The notes beneath the pieces were generated by a model. That model did not search any database. It was not told the DNA's origin and saw only the letters and a program-made list of their open reading frames with translations. Shown here one piece after another: positions 1 through 9,334 of a DNA stretch of 64,000 bases. Source of the DNA: JAFGCL01 sp964423835 (GTDB lineage: Bacteria; Chloroflexota; Dehalococcoidia; UBA2247; RBG-13-53-26). The translations under genes and the position numbers were made by a program. Numbering within the stretch: the stretch's first letter is position 1; the number at the start of each line of letters is the position of its first letter. The DNA is taken from the NCBI GenBank assembly GCA_964423835.1, contig CAYRGJ010000003.1:1-64000 (forward strand). The letters are read 5' to 3'.

Positions 1-25
1 TCCACCCAGGCCATCTCAAGAAAAG

Positions 26-490
26 TTACGCTGACTTATGATAGTAGGTACTAGTCTTTGAAGTTATCTTTGACTGGATCTCGGATACGTCCATGCTGAA
101 GGTATTCCTGTCAATGTCGGCGAAGACCGGCCTGGCGCCAATCCATTCGATCACCGCAGCCGTCGACGCGAACGTGTAGGGCGAAGTAATCACTTCATCG
201 CCCCTGCGTACCCCCGCCGCCAGCAGAGCGAGGTGCATAGCCGCCGTGCAGGAGTTTACCGCGACGGCGTATCTGGCGCCGACGTATGTGGCGATCTCGT
301 CCTCAAACTCCTTCACTCTGGGGCCGGTTGTGATCCAACCAGACCGCAGAGTATCCACAACTGCTTTGATTTCCTCGTCTTCGATCAGGGGGCTGTGAAA
401 GGGCAAGAAGGTATTCCTGCTGGCGTGCTCCCGAAATGGCACAGGGCCGCCTATCTCGTCACCATGTGTGTATGCACGTACATCCCGCAT
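26..490 (-). pseudogene. DegT/DnrJ/EryC1/StrS-type aminotransferase, C-terminally truncated
   Basis: The 154-residue reading frame matches the N-terminal part of sugar aminotransferases that make amino-sugar precursors for surface polysaccharide. It shows the typical start (LPFHSPLIEDEEIKAVVDTL), the GWITTGPRVKEFE segment and the PLP-binding SCTAAMHLALLAAG and DEVITSPYTF stretches. Family members are about 370-400 residues. Here similarity stops at residue ~141 (SKITSKT, about position 65), where an onward KAIIPVH-like strand is expected, and the frame reaches a stop at 26. The catalytic lysine region is absent, and neither other frame up to base 1 restores it. It is either a pseudogene cut by a rearrangement or an assembly break. 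Divergent from the methyltransferase that follows. Confidence 0.75.
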
Positions 491-596
491 GATCGTTCCA
501 GCCTCCTAACGCTGATATTGTATTCCTTCTTGCGGCGTGTTGTCTTGCGGACTTGACACGCAGGATATGCCACCATACCATTCGGTGAGTCCTGCA

Positions 597-1334
597 ATGC
601 AGCCAAAGAGGATGCTTCGCAACCGATCACAGGCAGACCCCAAGGCAGGAATGACCTGCGATCTTGCTGACATCATCGAATGGGACATTGTTAACTGGTC
701 AATCGCGCTGGATTACTGGCCCAGATACACCCTTCAGGCCACTCCACCAGTCGATGCGCTGGAAATTGGAGCCGGATACGGGGGACTGTCCTTGTGGGCA
801 GCACTGAATGGCATGCGAGTTCTCTGCACCGATCTTCACGGGCCATCCAATCTGGCGGTTGAGAAGCACAGGAGATACGGGGTGTCCGACCGAATCACCT
901 ACAAGGCGCTGAATGCATTGAGCATCCCATATCGGGACCAATTCGACGTTGTGATGTTCAAGTCCGTCCTTGGCGGCATCGGCAGACAGGATGACGCAGA
1001 GAGCCAGGCACGTGCCATCGTCGAAATCCATAAGTCGCTGAAGAAGGGCGGCGAGTTGTGGTTCGCAGAAAACCTGGTAGCGTCGCCGCTGCATCAGTTC
1101 GCAAGAAGAAGGTACGTCAAATGGGGCCACACCTGGAGATACGTGGCGATTCGCGAAATGACAGAGTACCTGAGTGTCTTCTCCCGCGTTGAGTACACCA
1201 CACTGGGCTTTCTTGGCGCATTTGGCCGGACACCGGCCCAACGGCAAGTCCTGGGCCGGATGGACCGGATCCTCGCCGACAGACTGGTGCCCGAGTCCTG
1301 GCACTACATCATGATGGGTATTGCCGCCAAATAG
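597..1334 (+). CDS. class I SAM-dependent methyltransferase
   Basis: A 245-residue protein with a Rossmann methyltransferase core. Motif I is ALEIGAGYGGLSLWAA, followed by the acidic motif II end VLCTDLHG and a motif IV-like DQFDVVMFKSVLGGIG; KKGGELWFAENL matches the beta-5 region. The substrate is unknown, but its place in a polysaccharide cluster makes a sugar or lipid-carrier substrate plausible. I chose ATG 597 because GGTGAG lies 8 bases upstream; ATG 567 and GTG 537 are in frame and possible. It is the only plus-strand gene in the first 14 kb and diverges from the broken aminotransferase. Confidence 0.75.
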   Translation: MQPKRMLRNRSQADPKAGMTCDLADIIEWDIVNWSIALDYWPRYTLQATPPVDALEIGAGYGGLSLWAALNGMRVLCTDLHGPSNLAVEKHRRYGVSDRITYKALNALSIPYRDQFDVVMFKSVLGGIGRQDDAESQARAIVEIHKSLKKGGELWFAENLVASPLHQFARRRYVKWGHTWRYVAIREMTEYLSVFSRVEYTTLGFLGAFGRTPAQRQVLGRMDRILADRLVPESWHYIMMGIAAK

Positions 1335-1391
1335 GGAACCGGAGCGCGGCACTACATGTGCCTGCGCAATTCGGGGTCTCCAAGCTAGGTC

Positions 1392-2759
1392 TCACATCCC
1401 AGCCTCGGCTCCTCCACGACACTCCCTCATGAGCCGCAGACTCACTACGAGCAGGCCCGCCAGGATGGCAGGAACTGGCGAAACCGCGTAGTAGTAGCCG
1501 TCTGCAGTCTCAGCTATGATGCCAGCAGGTGCCCCCTCGAAGAGACCATGAAGACCAATGGCCAGAGCAGCAGCGACAACCCCAACAGCGAGGCCATACA
1601 GCCAATCACGCCTGGGCGTCTGCGCGAGTTCAGCGGTCATTCTGCCGCCGACTATCAGGGCACCCAACAGGGCCGCAGCTCCGATGACCCCCATGTCCGC
1701 ATAGAACTGCAGATACGCGTTGTGAGGACTGAGACAGCTGGTGGTAGAGTACCTGCCCAGACAACCCAGTCCGCATCCGGCCACAGGGTGGTCCCCGATC
1801 ACGTCGATGGACCAGCGCCATAGCCCGACCCTGCTACTGAGGCTGTGTGACGGGCCAAATTGAGAAACAAGGGAGTGGGGATCGATCCACCCTTGCCAGT
1901 AGCACAGATAGCCCAGGCCCGACGCAGCAACTACCAGTATGGCCGCCCACCGGCTGCGCCACAGCAGGAGAAAGACCACCCCCGCCGACACGGCCAGCCA
2001 GGCCCCCTGACTCCCCAGCAGCAGCAGCGGCAGCAGCAGCACCAAGCTCGCCCCCGCAGTGAGTACCTTCCCAGCAAGCCGTGCGGCGAACGCGACCATG
2101 CCCGTCAGCGGGAGTATGACCATCTCCAGCGCAATGGCCGCCCCATGGGAGGTGCTCAAAGGTGGATTGGCGATGTTCGAAAAGCGAGGCACCTGGGGAA
2201 GATGCTGCAAACACTGTTGGACCCACCTGGCCATGTCCGCAACCATGGACGGTACCTCCAGACCCTCGCGGAAGCTGAGAACTACGCCCACAAAGACGGC
2301 GAGCGTACAGAGCGCAAACCCCCACGTGAGAAAGGCACGGTGTGGGATGTTGACTAGCGAGTAGTACAGGGTGACGCAAATCACGACAGTCTCGAAGGCC
2401 CTGAGGCTAAGGCCTCGATCAGGGGAGACTATGACCCCCAACACAGAAGCCGCCAGAAGCAGAGCGCAGGGGACGTCGAACGGGGTGCGACGGCTGAAGC
2501 GGCCCAACCTATACCGGCGCAGAGCGAATACCGCTGCCGCCAGACCCAGACCCATCCACCAGTAGCCCAGGCCCCACAGTAGCCGGGTGTAGGCAAACCC
2601 CAGGGCGGGGACGACCCACAGCGGCTCGAATCTGAGGAGAAGGTCAGCCAAGCCAGTCAGCCAACGAGGCAGCCGCGGTAGCCGACTGGTGGCGGCGGTG
2701 AAATACCTTCCCACCACCTTCCTCTCAATCACATCAACACCATACGCTGTTGAAACCAA
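1392..2759 (-). CDS. O-antigen ligase/polymerase-like membrane protein (WaaL/Wzy family)
   Basis: A 455-residue protein with about ten hydrophobic segments. The large loop before the last membrane spans carries SPHNAYLQFYADMGVIG, the hallmark of the Wzy_C/O-antigen ligase family, which joins or polymerises undecaprenyl-linked glycans on the outer face of the cytoplasmic membrane. The first codon of the frame is TTG at 2759 with no good ribosome site; GTG 2714 has AGAGG just upstream and may be the true start. Downstream of the family-4 glycosyltransferase gene. A second polymerase-like protein lies at 7692-9005, so one may ligate and the other polymerise; sequence alone does not decide. Confidence 0.75.
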   Translation of the reverse strand: MVSTAYGVDVIERKVVGRYFTAATSRLPRLPRWLTGLADLLLRFEPLWVVPALGFAYTRLLWGLGYWWMGLGLAAAVFALRRYRLGRFSRRTPFDVPCALLLAASVLGVIVSPDRGLSLRAFETVVICVTLYYSLVNIPHRAFLTWGFALCTLAVFVGVVLSFREGLEVPSMVADMARWVQQCLQHLPQVPRFSNIANPPLSTSHGAAIALEMVILPLTGMVAFAARLAGKVLTAGASLVLLLPLLLLGSQGAWLAVSAGVVFLLLWRSRWAAILVVAASGLGYLCYWQGWIDPHSLVSQFGPSHSLSSRVGLWRWSIDVIGDHPVAGCGLGCLGRYSTTSCLSPHNAYLQFYADMGVIGAAALLGALIVGGRMTAELAQTPRRDWLYGLAVGVVAAALAIGLHGLFEGAPAGIIAETADGYYYAVSPVPAILAGLLVVSLRLMRECRGGAEAGM

Positions 2760-3026
2760 CGGCGTCGCTCTCGGTCACTTCGCGGACTCTCTCAGCTTCC
2801 CCGATTCGCCAAGAGCCGCTTTGTTCAGATCCGGCACAGTGCGGCCCCACGAAGGGCGCGGTGTCCCGCGGTGCAGGAGCCTTCCGCAACGACGCGGACC
2901 TGCCTATCTTGACTTGCCCGCCAAGAGACTCGCCGCGCCTGAAAGCCAACCAGGATGCAGCGCCCTCTTGGACAACTGTCGCACTGCCTCCTCAAGATCA
3001 ACTCCGACGGGCGCACGCTCGGCGAA

Positions 3027-4280
3027 TCACCGGCCCGTCGCATCAACCAGCACGTCGAGCAACTGGGCGGTCAGTACGCGCATCGAATGGTGTTCCATAG
3101 CGTACCTGTATCCTCTCAATCCCATCTGCTGCCTCTGTTCCTCACTCGTCGTGCTCATCGTCATTATGGCATTCGCCATCAGGTCCGGTGCTTCAGGGGG
3201 CACGGTAATACCACAACCAGCCTCGGCAACAGGGTCGTACGGTGAGTCTATGGCCCACACCACCGGCCTTGCGGATACCATGTAGTCCATGAGTTTGTTC
3301 GAACTCGTCCCGTACCGATAGAGAGGCGACTCCAGCCAGGAGACCACACCAAGATCTACACAAGACAACAAACGGGGAATGGCTTCCTTAGGAATCGATC
3401 TGAAGAAGGTGACATTCTCCAGTCCAAGTTCTTTCGCGCGCGTGACGACCCTTGTCTTCTCCGGACCATCACCGACCATCAGGAAGTGAACCATCGATCC
3501 GCCTCGCTCCCGAATCACCGCGGCTGCCTCTATGATGGTATCAAGAGCATTCGCAATGCCGTGAGCTCCGGTGTAGGCAACAAGGAACTTGCCGTCGGAT
3601 CTGAGCCTCGAAATGGTCTCTTGCAGACCCTGCGGTAACTCCGAAGCAGCCCGCTCGAACATCTCCACATCAACGCCGTTGGGTATGTGAACAACGTTCT
3701 CTGCCCGGACACCGAATGACCTCACATACTGCAGTGCCATCGGGCTTAGTACCACCACCCTGTCCGCCCTTCGGTAAAGGAATCTCTCCAGAAACCCAAG
3801 GGCTTTAACCACGAAGCTTGTAGGGCTGTACCCTCCGATGTCCACAAGGGTCTGTGGCCAGAGATCGCGAACCTCGAAAACGAACCCGGCGTGCCTGATC
3901 CTGGCCAACAGAAACCCGCAAAGGCCGGCAAAGGGGTGCGGCGACGATGCCAGCACCACTTGTGGCGAGGGCCTCCGCCAGATGCACATCACCGGAACAC
4001 GTAGAGTGTAACTCAGCATGTTCACGACTCTGCGCCAGTCATTGCCTTGGTGGTATGGAGATGTCCTAACCCAGCAGAACTCCACCCCGTCTATGGTCTC
4101 ATTCCTCCACTGATCACGCCGCCCAAGCCGCTCGTTCCTTCGCGTTCTGTGGATGAACGCCGAGGTAAATATGGTAACGCGGTGTCCCCCTCGGACCAAC
4201 TCCCTTCCAAAGTCGAAGTGCCTGGTGAAGCCGGGAATATCTGGTGGGGTCGCATAGTGATTGAGTATCCAGATGTTCAC
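3027..4280 (-). CDS. glycosyltransferase family 4 (WbuB/WcaI-like)
   Basis: A 417-residue GT-B enzyme. The start MNIWILNHYATPPDIPGFTR is typical of WbuB-type fucosamine or acetylamino-sugar transferases. The C-terminal nucleotide-sugar domain shows FLVAYTGAHGIANALDTIIEA, the MVGDGPEK loop and the acceptor-side motif GTSSNKLMDYMVSARPVVWA. It is expected to transfer a sugar from a nucleotide donor to a lipid-linked oligosaccharide at the inner face of the membrane. Which sugar cannot be told. Full length for the family. Confidence 0.85.
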   Translation of the reverse strand: MNIWILNHYATPPDIPGFTRHFDFGRELVRGGHRVTIFTSAFIHRTRRNERLGRRDQWRNETIDGVEFCWVRTSPYHQGNDWRRVVNMLSYTLRVPVMCIWRRPSPQVVLASSPHPFAGLCGFLLARIRHAGFVFEVRDLWPQTLVDIGGYSPTSFVVKALGFLERFLYRRADRVVVLSPMALQYVRSFGVRAENVVHIPNGVDVEMFERAASELPQGLQETISRLRSDGKFLVAYTGAHGIANALDTIIEAAAVIRERGGSMVHFLMVGDGPEKTRVVTRAKELGLENVTFFRSIPKEAIPRLLSCVDLGVVSWLESPLYRYGTSSNKLMDYMVSARPVVWAIDSPYDPVAEAGCGITVPPEAPDLMANAIMTMSTTSEEQRQQMGLRGYRYAMEHHSMRVLTAQLLDVLVDATGR

Positions 4281-4506
4281 GAGCCTGAGTAGCCACCTCT
4301 CTTCTGCCGCATCGATTAGGGATGCTTCTAGGAAGCACTGGTGCGATGACAGGTTTGCCCAGCAGCCTCAACGATTGTGGGGCTGGTCCATAGAGGTCCA
4401 GCCTCTACTATTCACATAGCACCGCGAGCGGTCGTCTTCAGCACGATACTCACTGATTCCCCGACCGCCTACGTTCTCACGGGTCTCCAGTGCGTCGGTC
4501 AAATCG

Positions 4507-4605
4507 TTATTTGCCAGATGCCAAACATCTCTCATATTTCTCGCGGATGGACCCAACGATTCTGTCTGCGGCCTTGCCATCCCGCAGATACGGGATCCAT
4601 TGTCA
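4507..4605 (-). pseudogene. C-terminal remnant of a UDP-GlcNAc 2-epimerase (wecB-like)
   Basis: Translated on the minus strand from about 4599, this short stretch reads WIPYLRDGKAADRIVGSI, then basic residues and a stop at 4507. This is the end of a WecB-type epimerase (compare LWDGKAAERIIESI in the intact gene at 6448). An in-frame TGA lies directly upstream, so it is not expressible. It abuts the transposase remnant at 4605-4720 and is best read as debris from an insertion or recombination event that removed the rest of the gene. Confidence 0.6.
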
Positions 4606-4720
4606 ACGCTCCGTTTTCCCCGAGCCAGCAATCCTGTCACTTCTTCCTCCAGTAGAGACTGCATGAACTCCTCCGCCTTCCTGCGCACCGGAGTTCAAGG
4701 TTGTCCAAAACGACGGTTGA
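4605..4720 (-). pseudogene. IS256-type transposase N-terminal remnant
   Basis: The minus strand encodes VVLDNLELR, then after a frameshift at about 4690 continues as VRRKAEEFMQSLLEEEVTG followed by LLARGKRS. Subject to my recall, this matches the N-terminus of a branch of IS256-family transposases (DNLEVRVRKKAEEF, LLEEEVTELLGR). The frame breaks into the wecB remnant near 4600. Only about 35 codons survive of roughly 400, so the element is dead. No terminal repeat or target duplication is evident. Confidence 0.55.
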
Positions 4721-4885
4721 CGGCTGACCTCGGTTTGCCGTCTGCTTTCCCGTGCGGTGGGGAGTGCCGCCTTGCTGTTCATGTTCCTCACCAGAAAGGG
4801 CACTCCCTGCCTAGGGCGGAAGCTTCTAGCCTTGCCTCCCACCTGCTCCGAAACCGCGACAATCCCTCCATATAGCAGCTCGTGA

Positions 4886-6049
4886 CTAGTGCAACCCAAA
4901 GTCTCTCCCTTGGAGAAGTCTCCTGTAGAGAACGAGCAACTTCTGGCTCTCTGTTTCCCAATTGTACTTTACAAAGACCGCTCTTCGCCCGTTCTCGCCC
5001 ATTCTACAGGCATCTGCGGGATGCTCAATGAGGTACTGAATTGCATTCGCGATCTCGGTGGGGTCTAGCGGGTCAACGGTGATACCGCATCCATTGTCCT
5101 CAATGAATCTCTTCCAGACCGGAAAGTCGGCGGCGATTACGGGCAACCCTGCAGCCATGTACTCATAGAGCTTGTTGTTCCGTGAGACAGCCGATACGTT
5201 GTTCGGATGGGGATGCAGACACACAACCCCAACATACGACTCCTGCAAGTACGTCTTAACCTCTTCGTGAGGCACCTGGCAATGGACCTCGATATGTGCG
5301 CACTCACGTGTTCGTGTCCATTTGTCCAACTCCGGGTCGGCGAAAGTCCCAAGAAGGACTAATCGTGCCTTGCCTTTGAGAAGCATGGTGGCCTCAACCA
5401 TCTCCAACAAGCACCTGTCGGCAGCCAACGCTCCCACATAGATCGCAGCCGGTGCCTCCGCGTGACTGCTACTGACAGGACTTGGGATCGTCATCACGCC
5501 ATCAAGAGACGGGTAGTTCGCGATGAAACACACTTTGGAGGACCCTCCGAACTTCTTGCCGATGTCCTCACCGGCCACAACAACGGCATCCAGTAGGGGG
5601 AACACCATGCCCTCAACCATGGAATAGAGACCGCTGACGACACGCCTAGCCCGGGAGGGAATCCACTCCTTCATGAGAATCGACTTGCCATAATCCTCAT
5701 GGATATCATAGATGATCTTCGCCCCTGTCAGCGCCTTCAACAGCAACCCGATGGGCAACACCTCTGGATCGTGAAAATGGTAGATGCGAGCCTTTTGTCT
5801 ACGGGCCACTCCGAGCATCTTCCACAAACCCATGATCCGCCTCAGTCGAGTCCGGGGTCGAGGCAGCGCAAGAATCTCGATGCCATCCACCACTTCATTG
5901 CGATCATGCTGCGCAACGAGCACTACTACGTACCCCGCCTCCGCCAAGCTTCTCGCTTGCTTGTGAAATATACGAGTGTCAAGCGCTCGGTGAACCGAGC
6001 TCAGCAAGCACACTCTCTTCGGTTCTTCTCTCTGCATCTTTCCACGCAT
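4886..6049 (-). CDS. glycosyltransferase family 4
   Basis: A 387-residue GT-B glycosyltransferase. N-terminal domain: VCLLSSVHRALDTRIFHKQA, with IYHFHDPEVLPIG and IIYDIHEDYGKS. C-terminal domain: AIYVGALAADRCLLEMVEA, EVHCQVPHEEVKTYLQ and the donor-binding NKLYEYMAAGLPVIAADFPVW. The HFHDPE and IYDIHE motifs are common in a subgroup found in capsule and exopolysaccharide clusters. The donor sugar cannot be inferred. ATG 6049 and an in-frame ATG at 6037 are both possible starts. Follows wecB in the same direction across a 400-bp gap. Confidence 0.85.
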   Translation of the reverse strand: MRGKMQREEPKRVCLLSSVHRALDTRIFHKQARSLAEAGYVVVLVAQHDRNEVVDGIEILALPRPRTRLRRIMGLWKMLGVARRQKARIYHFHDPEVLPIGLLLKALTGAKIIYDIHEDYGKSILMKEWIPSRARRVVSGLYSMVEGMVFPLLDAVVVAGEDIGKKFGGSSKVCFIANYPSLDGVMTIPSPVSSSHAEAPAAIYVGALAADRCLLEMVEATMLLKGKARLVLLGTFADPELDKWTRTRECAHIEVHCQVPHEEVKTYLQESYVGVVCLHPHPNNVSAVSRNNKLYEYMAAGLPVIAADFPVWKRFIEDNGCGITVDPLDPTEIANAIQYLIEHPADACRMGENGRRAVFVKYNWETESQKLLVLYRRLLQGRDFGLH

Positions 6050-6447
6050 TCACCACGCGCTTCTCTCCAACCCCTGCCCGCAGACAGGAACCGGATGCAA
6101 ACCCGATTACCTCGAGGCGCATTGCGGTGGTCCCCTGTACGAAAACGACAATGAATCCCGACCAAGTCCTCCGGTTCCCTTGTCCAAACAGGTCAAGCGT
6201 GGGGCCAACCGCCCAAGTGGCCATGAACCCAGAACACGTATCCCACGTGGCGCGCCTCCCGTCCTTGGGAACCCAGGACCTGCAGCACGGCTAATCCGAC
6301 TCCATGGGGAAGCGCAACCGAAGACGCCCCCCACGGACCTTCCCGAAACGGCCACTCCACAACAAAACTCACCGGTTAGCCAACCACCCCTCCGCAAATG
6401 CTGCTACTTCGACCGTCACATCCATGTTTGCCACGGTGCAACCTGAC
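6050..6447. other. 398-bp spacer without a recognisable gene
   Basis: Between wecB and the glycosyltransferase. Open frames exist on both strands, but none has a plausible ribosome site together with a known motif. No terminator hairpin with a T-run was seen. Given the debris at 4.5-4.7 kb this may also be decayed coding sequence, but I could not identify a parent. Confidence 0.4.
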
Positions 6448-7614
6448 TCACCCGTCTTCGCAGATTGACTCGATGATCCTCTCTGCTGCCTTGCCATCCC
6501 ACAAGTGCGGGACCTTTCCGATCTTGCTCTTGCCGTCCAGAGCATCGAGAGTGGCCTCCACGATCTTCGCCGGGTCAGAGCCGACAAGCGTATTAGTGCC
6601 CTCAGTCACCGTAATGGGGCGTTCGGTTGCCTCCCTGAGAGTAATACAGGGGACACCTAGCATGGTTGTCTCCTCCTGAATCCCGCCAGAATCAGTCACA
6701 ACTGCCTTTGAGTTGGTCATAAGCTGAAGGAAGTCCAGATAGCCAAGTGGTGTGATGAGGTGGACGCGTCTACCGATCAGACCATCCACATCAGGCTGGC
6801 GGTGATACTCGAAGAGCGACCCCAATCCGAAGTCAGTGATTGTCTTCATCGTTCTAGGATGACACGGGAACACAACCGGAACCCGATCCGAAACCCGCCT
6901 CAAAGCATGCGCAATCCTGGTCAAGTTCTCTCTGCGATCCACGTTGTCCGGCCTGTGCAGCGTTACTACGCAATACTGGCGGCCCACTAGGCCTGCCTTG
7001 CCTAGGAACTCCCGCCGGGTCGCTTTCTCACGGCTGTCCAGCAGGCTGTCAGCCATGACATTGCCGACGAATCGGATCTTATGCCCGGTGATGCCTTCTC
7101 TCTTAAGGTTGTCGATGGCATCTGGTGAATGGACGTAGAGGTAGTCCGATATGGCATCCGTCAGTACCCTGTTCACCTCCTCTGGCATAGTCATGTCAAA
7201 GGATCGCAGCCCGGCTTCCACGTGGGCCACCCTCACGTGTAGTTTGACCGCGGCTAGGGCTCCCGCTAAGGTGGAGTTCACATCTCCCACTACTAACAGA
7301 AGATCGGGCTTCCGATCGATGAGCACCTTCTCAATCCCAATCAAGGCTTTCCCGGTCTGCTCTCCATGACTCCCGGAACCTACCCCCAGGTGTATATCGG
7401 GGTCGGGAATATCAAGGTCCTCAAAGAAGACCTTGGACATCTCGTAGTCGTAGTGCTGGCCCGTGTGCAGCAGGGATGCCTGTATGGCAGGGGACCTAGC
7501 CCTATCATCCGCCCAGCGGTTGTGCCGGGCAATAGCCTTCAGAATGGGCGCGATCTTCATGAAGTTGGGCCTGGCGCCAGCTACCACGACAAACCTGATC
7601 ACATGTTGGTCCAT
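6448..7614 (-). CDS. wecB: UDP-N-acetylglucosamine 2-epimerase (non-hydrolysing)
   Basis: A 388-residue enzyme that interconverts UDP-GlcNAc and UDP-ManNAc, supplying ManNAc-type sugars for surface polysaccharide. Diagnostic motifs: GARPNFMKIAPILKA at the N-terminus, LLHTGQHYDYEMSKVFFEDL, VAHVEAGLRSFDMTMPEEVNR, VVTLHRPDNVD, the UDP-binding AVVTDSGGIQEETTMLGVPC and TLREATERPITVTEGTN, ending in DGKAAERIIESI. Length and motif order are complete, so it should be active. A divergent fragment of a second copy lies at 4507-4605. Confidence 0.93.
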   Translation of the reverse strand: MDQHVIRFVVVAGARPNFMKIAPILKAIARHNRWADDRARSPAIQASLLHTGQHYDYEMSKVFFEDLDIPDPDIHLGVGSGSHGEQTGKALIGIEKVLIDRKPDLLLVVGDVNSTLAGALAAVKLHVRVAHVEAGLRSFDMTMPEEVNRVLTDAISDYLYVHSPDAIDNLKREGITGHKIRFVGNVMADSLLDSREKATRREFLGKAGLVGRQYCVVTLHRPDNVDRRENLTRIAHALRRVSDRVPVVFPCHPRTMKTITDFGLGSLFEYHRQPDVDGLIGRRVHLITPLGYLDFLQLMTNSKAVVTDSGGIQEETTMLGVPCITLREATERPITVTEGTNTLVGSDPAKIVEATLDALDGKSKIGKVPHLWDGKAAERIIESICEDG

Positions 7615-7691
7615 TCCTCGTGCACTCCGTAAGTATAGTTTCAGCCAGTAATCGCAGCCGCCGCTATTCGCGCTTGCGCATTCGCAGCCAT

Positions 7692-9005
7692 CTATGGGCT
7701 GTCTTCCTTCGGCATCAGGTACAACACGAGAGCGGCCACCAGGACTCCGCCAGTCAACAGGTTGGTCAACAAGGCGCTGTTGCTAAGAGTGAAAACCGGC
7801 ACCGCCATGGCACCGACCCCCACTGTCAGGTTCACCTTGCGCGAACAGCTATCGAGCAGCTTGATGAACCCAGCAAGTATGACAGCCCACAGAACCAAGC
7901 CAGGAAAGCCGAAGTTCATGAAGGCATCTCCTACAACTCCATTGTTGGCCCCCATGCCAGGGTTGTTGTAGTAGACTTGCGCAATCAGATGTGGCGGGTC
8001 CAATTGGTAGGGATAGTCGAAGAAGAACCGCAGGACACTGTGAGAAAGGAAGACGGGCCCATTCTCGGAGAAGAAGTCGTAGTATTGGTAAGAAAGGTAC
8101 GCAGGCAACAACAGAGTCCTCCGAGCGAAGAGGTGTGACAACCACATGTCACCAAACGCCCAATGCGAGATGGCCCCCGCCGCCGTGACTACGGCCAAGC
8201 CGGTGGCCATGACGGCAAGGGGCCTGCGGCGTTTCGTCAACCACATAAGCACCGCGACAAAGGGCAGAGCAAAGAGATAGACCTTGTGCCCCGTGGCAGA
8301 GAATAGCAGCAACTGAACAACGACAATTGCCGAAGCAATCGCCCACCTCTTCCTGGAGACAAACCACGCAAACCCCGCCGGGGCGACAATCAAGGCTACC
8401 CAGTTGAAGACGTATCCCGCAATGGGAATGGCCAGAGCCACGTAACGGCGTCGGATGTCATAAACACCACCCAGATCGAGAGTGAGGGAAAACCCCATCT
8501 TGAAGTAGACGACGGCAAGAACGCAAATGGTAAGACAGGAACCTAACACGAGCAGAATGACCCCCGTGTCCTTTGGCACCGGCAGAGAGACGGCGGGTAG
8601 CCTCGTCAAGCACAGTACAATGATCCAGAAGCCCGTAGCAGCATACGTGAATACCCTGTCAGAACCTGCCAGCGCAAACAACGTGAGCATGGGCACATAT
8701 GCCACGAGCACCAGCATGCAGACAAAGAAGTCCGTCAGCTTGGCCGCCGATTTCGGCAGGCAGCCAAACACGACCACCAAAAGAAGATAGGACTCAAGAA
8801 CCCTGAACAAGTCGGGAGTGAGGACAAAGCCGTCATACGCCCACACGTGTGAGATCACAAGGTAGTAGCAGAGGTCGAGCGTAATTCGAAAGAGGACCAC
8901 AGCTACCAGCGCCCAGCCCGTGCCAGCACCGGACACCGGTCCCGCTAGCTTCCGTGCCTGCCCCCCATTCCCAGACTGAATCCATCTTCTCATCACATTA
9001 CCCAT
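7692..9005 (-). CDS. O-antigen/oligosaccharide repeat-unit polymerase-like membrane protein
   Basis: A 437-residue protein with about ten membrane spans and little conserved sequence, as usual for Wzy polymerases. Supporting features are a late periplasmic segment with YYNNPGMGANNGVVGDAFMN followed by FGFPGLVLWAVILAGF, a pattern seen in oligosaccharide-repeat-unit polymerases. ATG 9005 has GGAG five bases upstream. Lies between the flippase and wecB in the same direction. Proposed role: polymerising flipped repeat units at the outer face of the membrane. The assignment rests on topology, context and this weak motif. Confidence 0.65.
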   Translation of the reverse strand: MGNVMRRWIQSGNGGQARKLAGPVSGAGTGWALVAVVLFRITLDLCYYLVISHVWAYDGFVLTPDLFRVLESYLLLVVVFGCLPKSAAKLTDFFVCMLVLVAYVPMLTLFALAGSDRVFTYAATGFWIIVLCLTRLPAVSLPVPKDTGVILLVLGSCLTICVLAVVYFKMGFSLTLDLGGVYDIRRRYVALAIPIAGYVFNWVALIVAPAGFAWFVSRKRWAIASAIVVVQLLLFSATGHKVYLFALPFVAVLMWLTKRRRPLAVMATGLAVVTAAGAISHWAFGDMWLSHLFARRTLLLPAYLSYQYYDFFSENGPVFLSHSVLRFFFDYPYQLDPPHLIAQVYYNNPGMGANNGVVGDAFMNFGFPGLVLWAVILAGFIKLLDSCSRKVNLTVGVGAMAVPVFTLSNSALLTNLLTGGVLVAALVLYLMPKEDSP

Positions 9006-9334
9006 CTGGGCTCCAGGAAACGGCTACCAGGCAGAGGACAGCTTCGCCTCTCATCGTGATCGCCGCCGACTTTCGCCTATGCTCTCCATCTTCGAGTCTC
9101 CACCCCATTCTCGGGCCAATCTGTGCCGCTACATACTGTGGCCGGCTGTGCCAGGCCCAGTACCTGCACCCAGCCATGGCCGGCGGCTACCCCCTGGCGC
9201 AGGAAGGACCAGGTGCCCACAGTCACAGCCAAGGACTCTCGTCAGTAGCCCTAGCTTTTCCGGGCGTTCGCTGGGCCCCGACATCGCCATCGACAGTCGC
9301 ACTGCGATGACACCCAAGCCATTCATACAATCCC
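9006..9334. other. 329-bp spacer, nothing recognised
   Basis: Lies between the flippase and the polymerase-like gene. A 65-codon minus-strand frame (9129-9326) has no recognisable motif and no good ribosome site. I see no hairpin with a T-run and no repeat. Confidence 0.4.

Noticed and set aside
6050..6447. Small basic protein starting at 6180 (plus) or 6224 (minus)
   Set aside because: Neither frame has a convincing ribosome site, motif or codon pattern.
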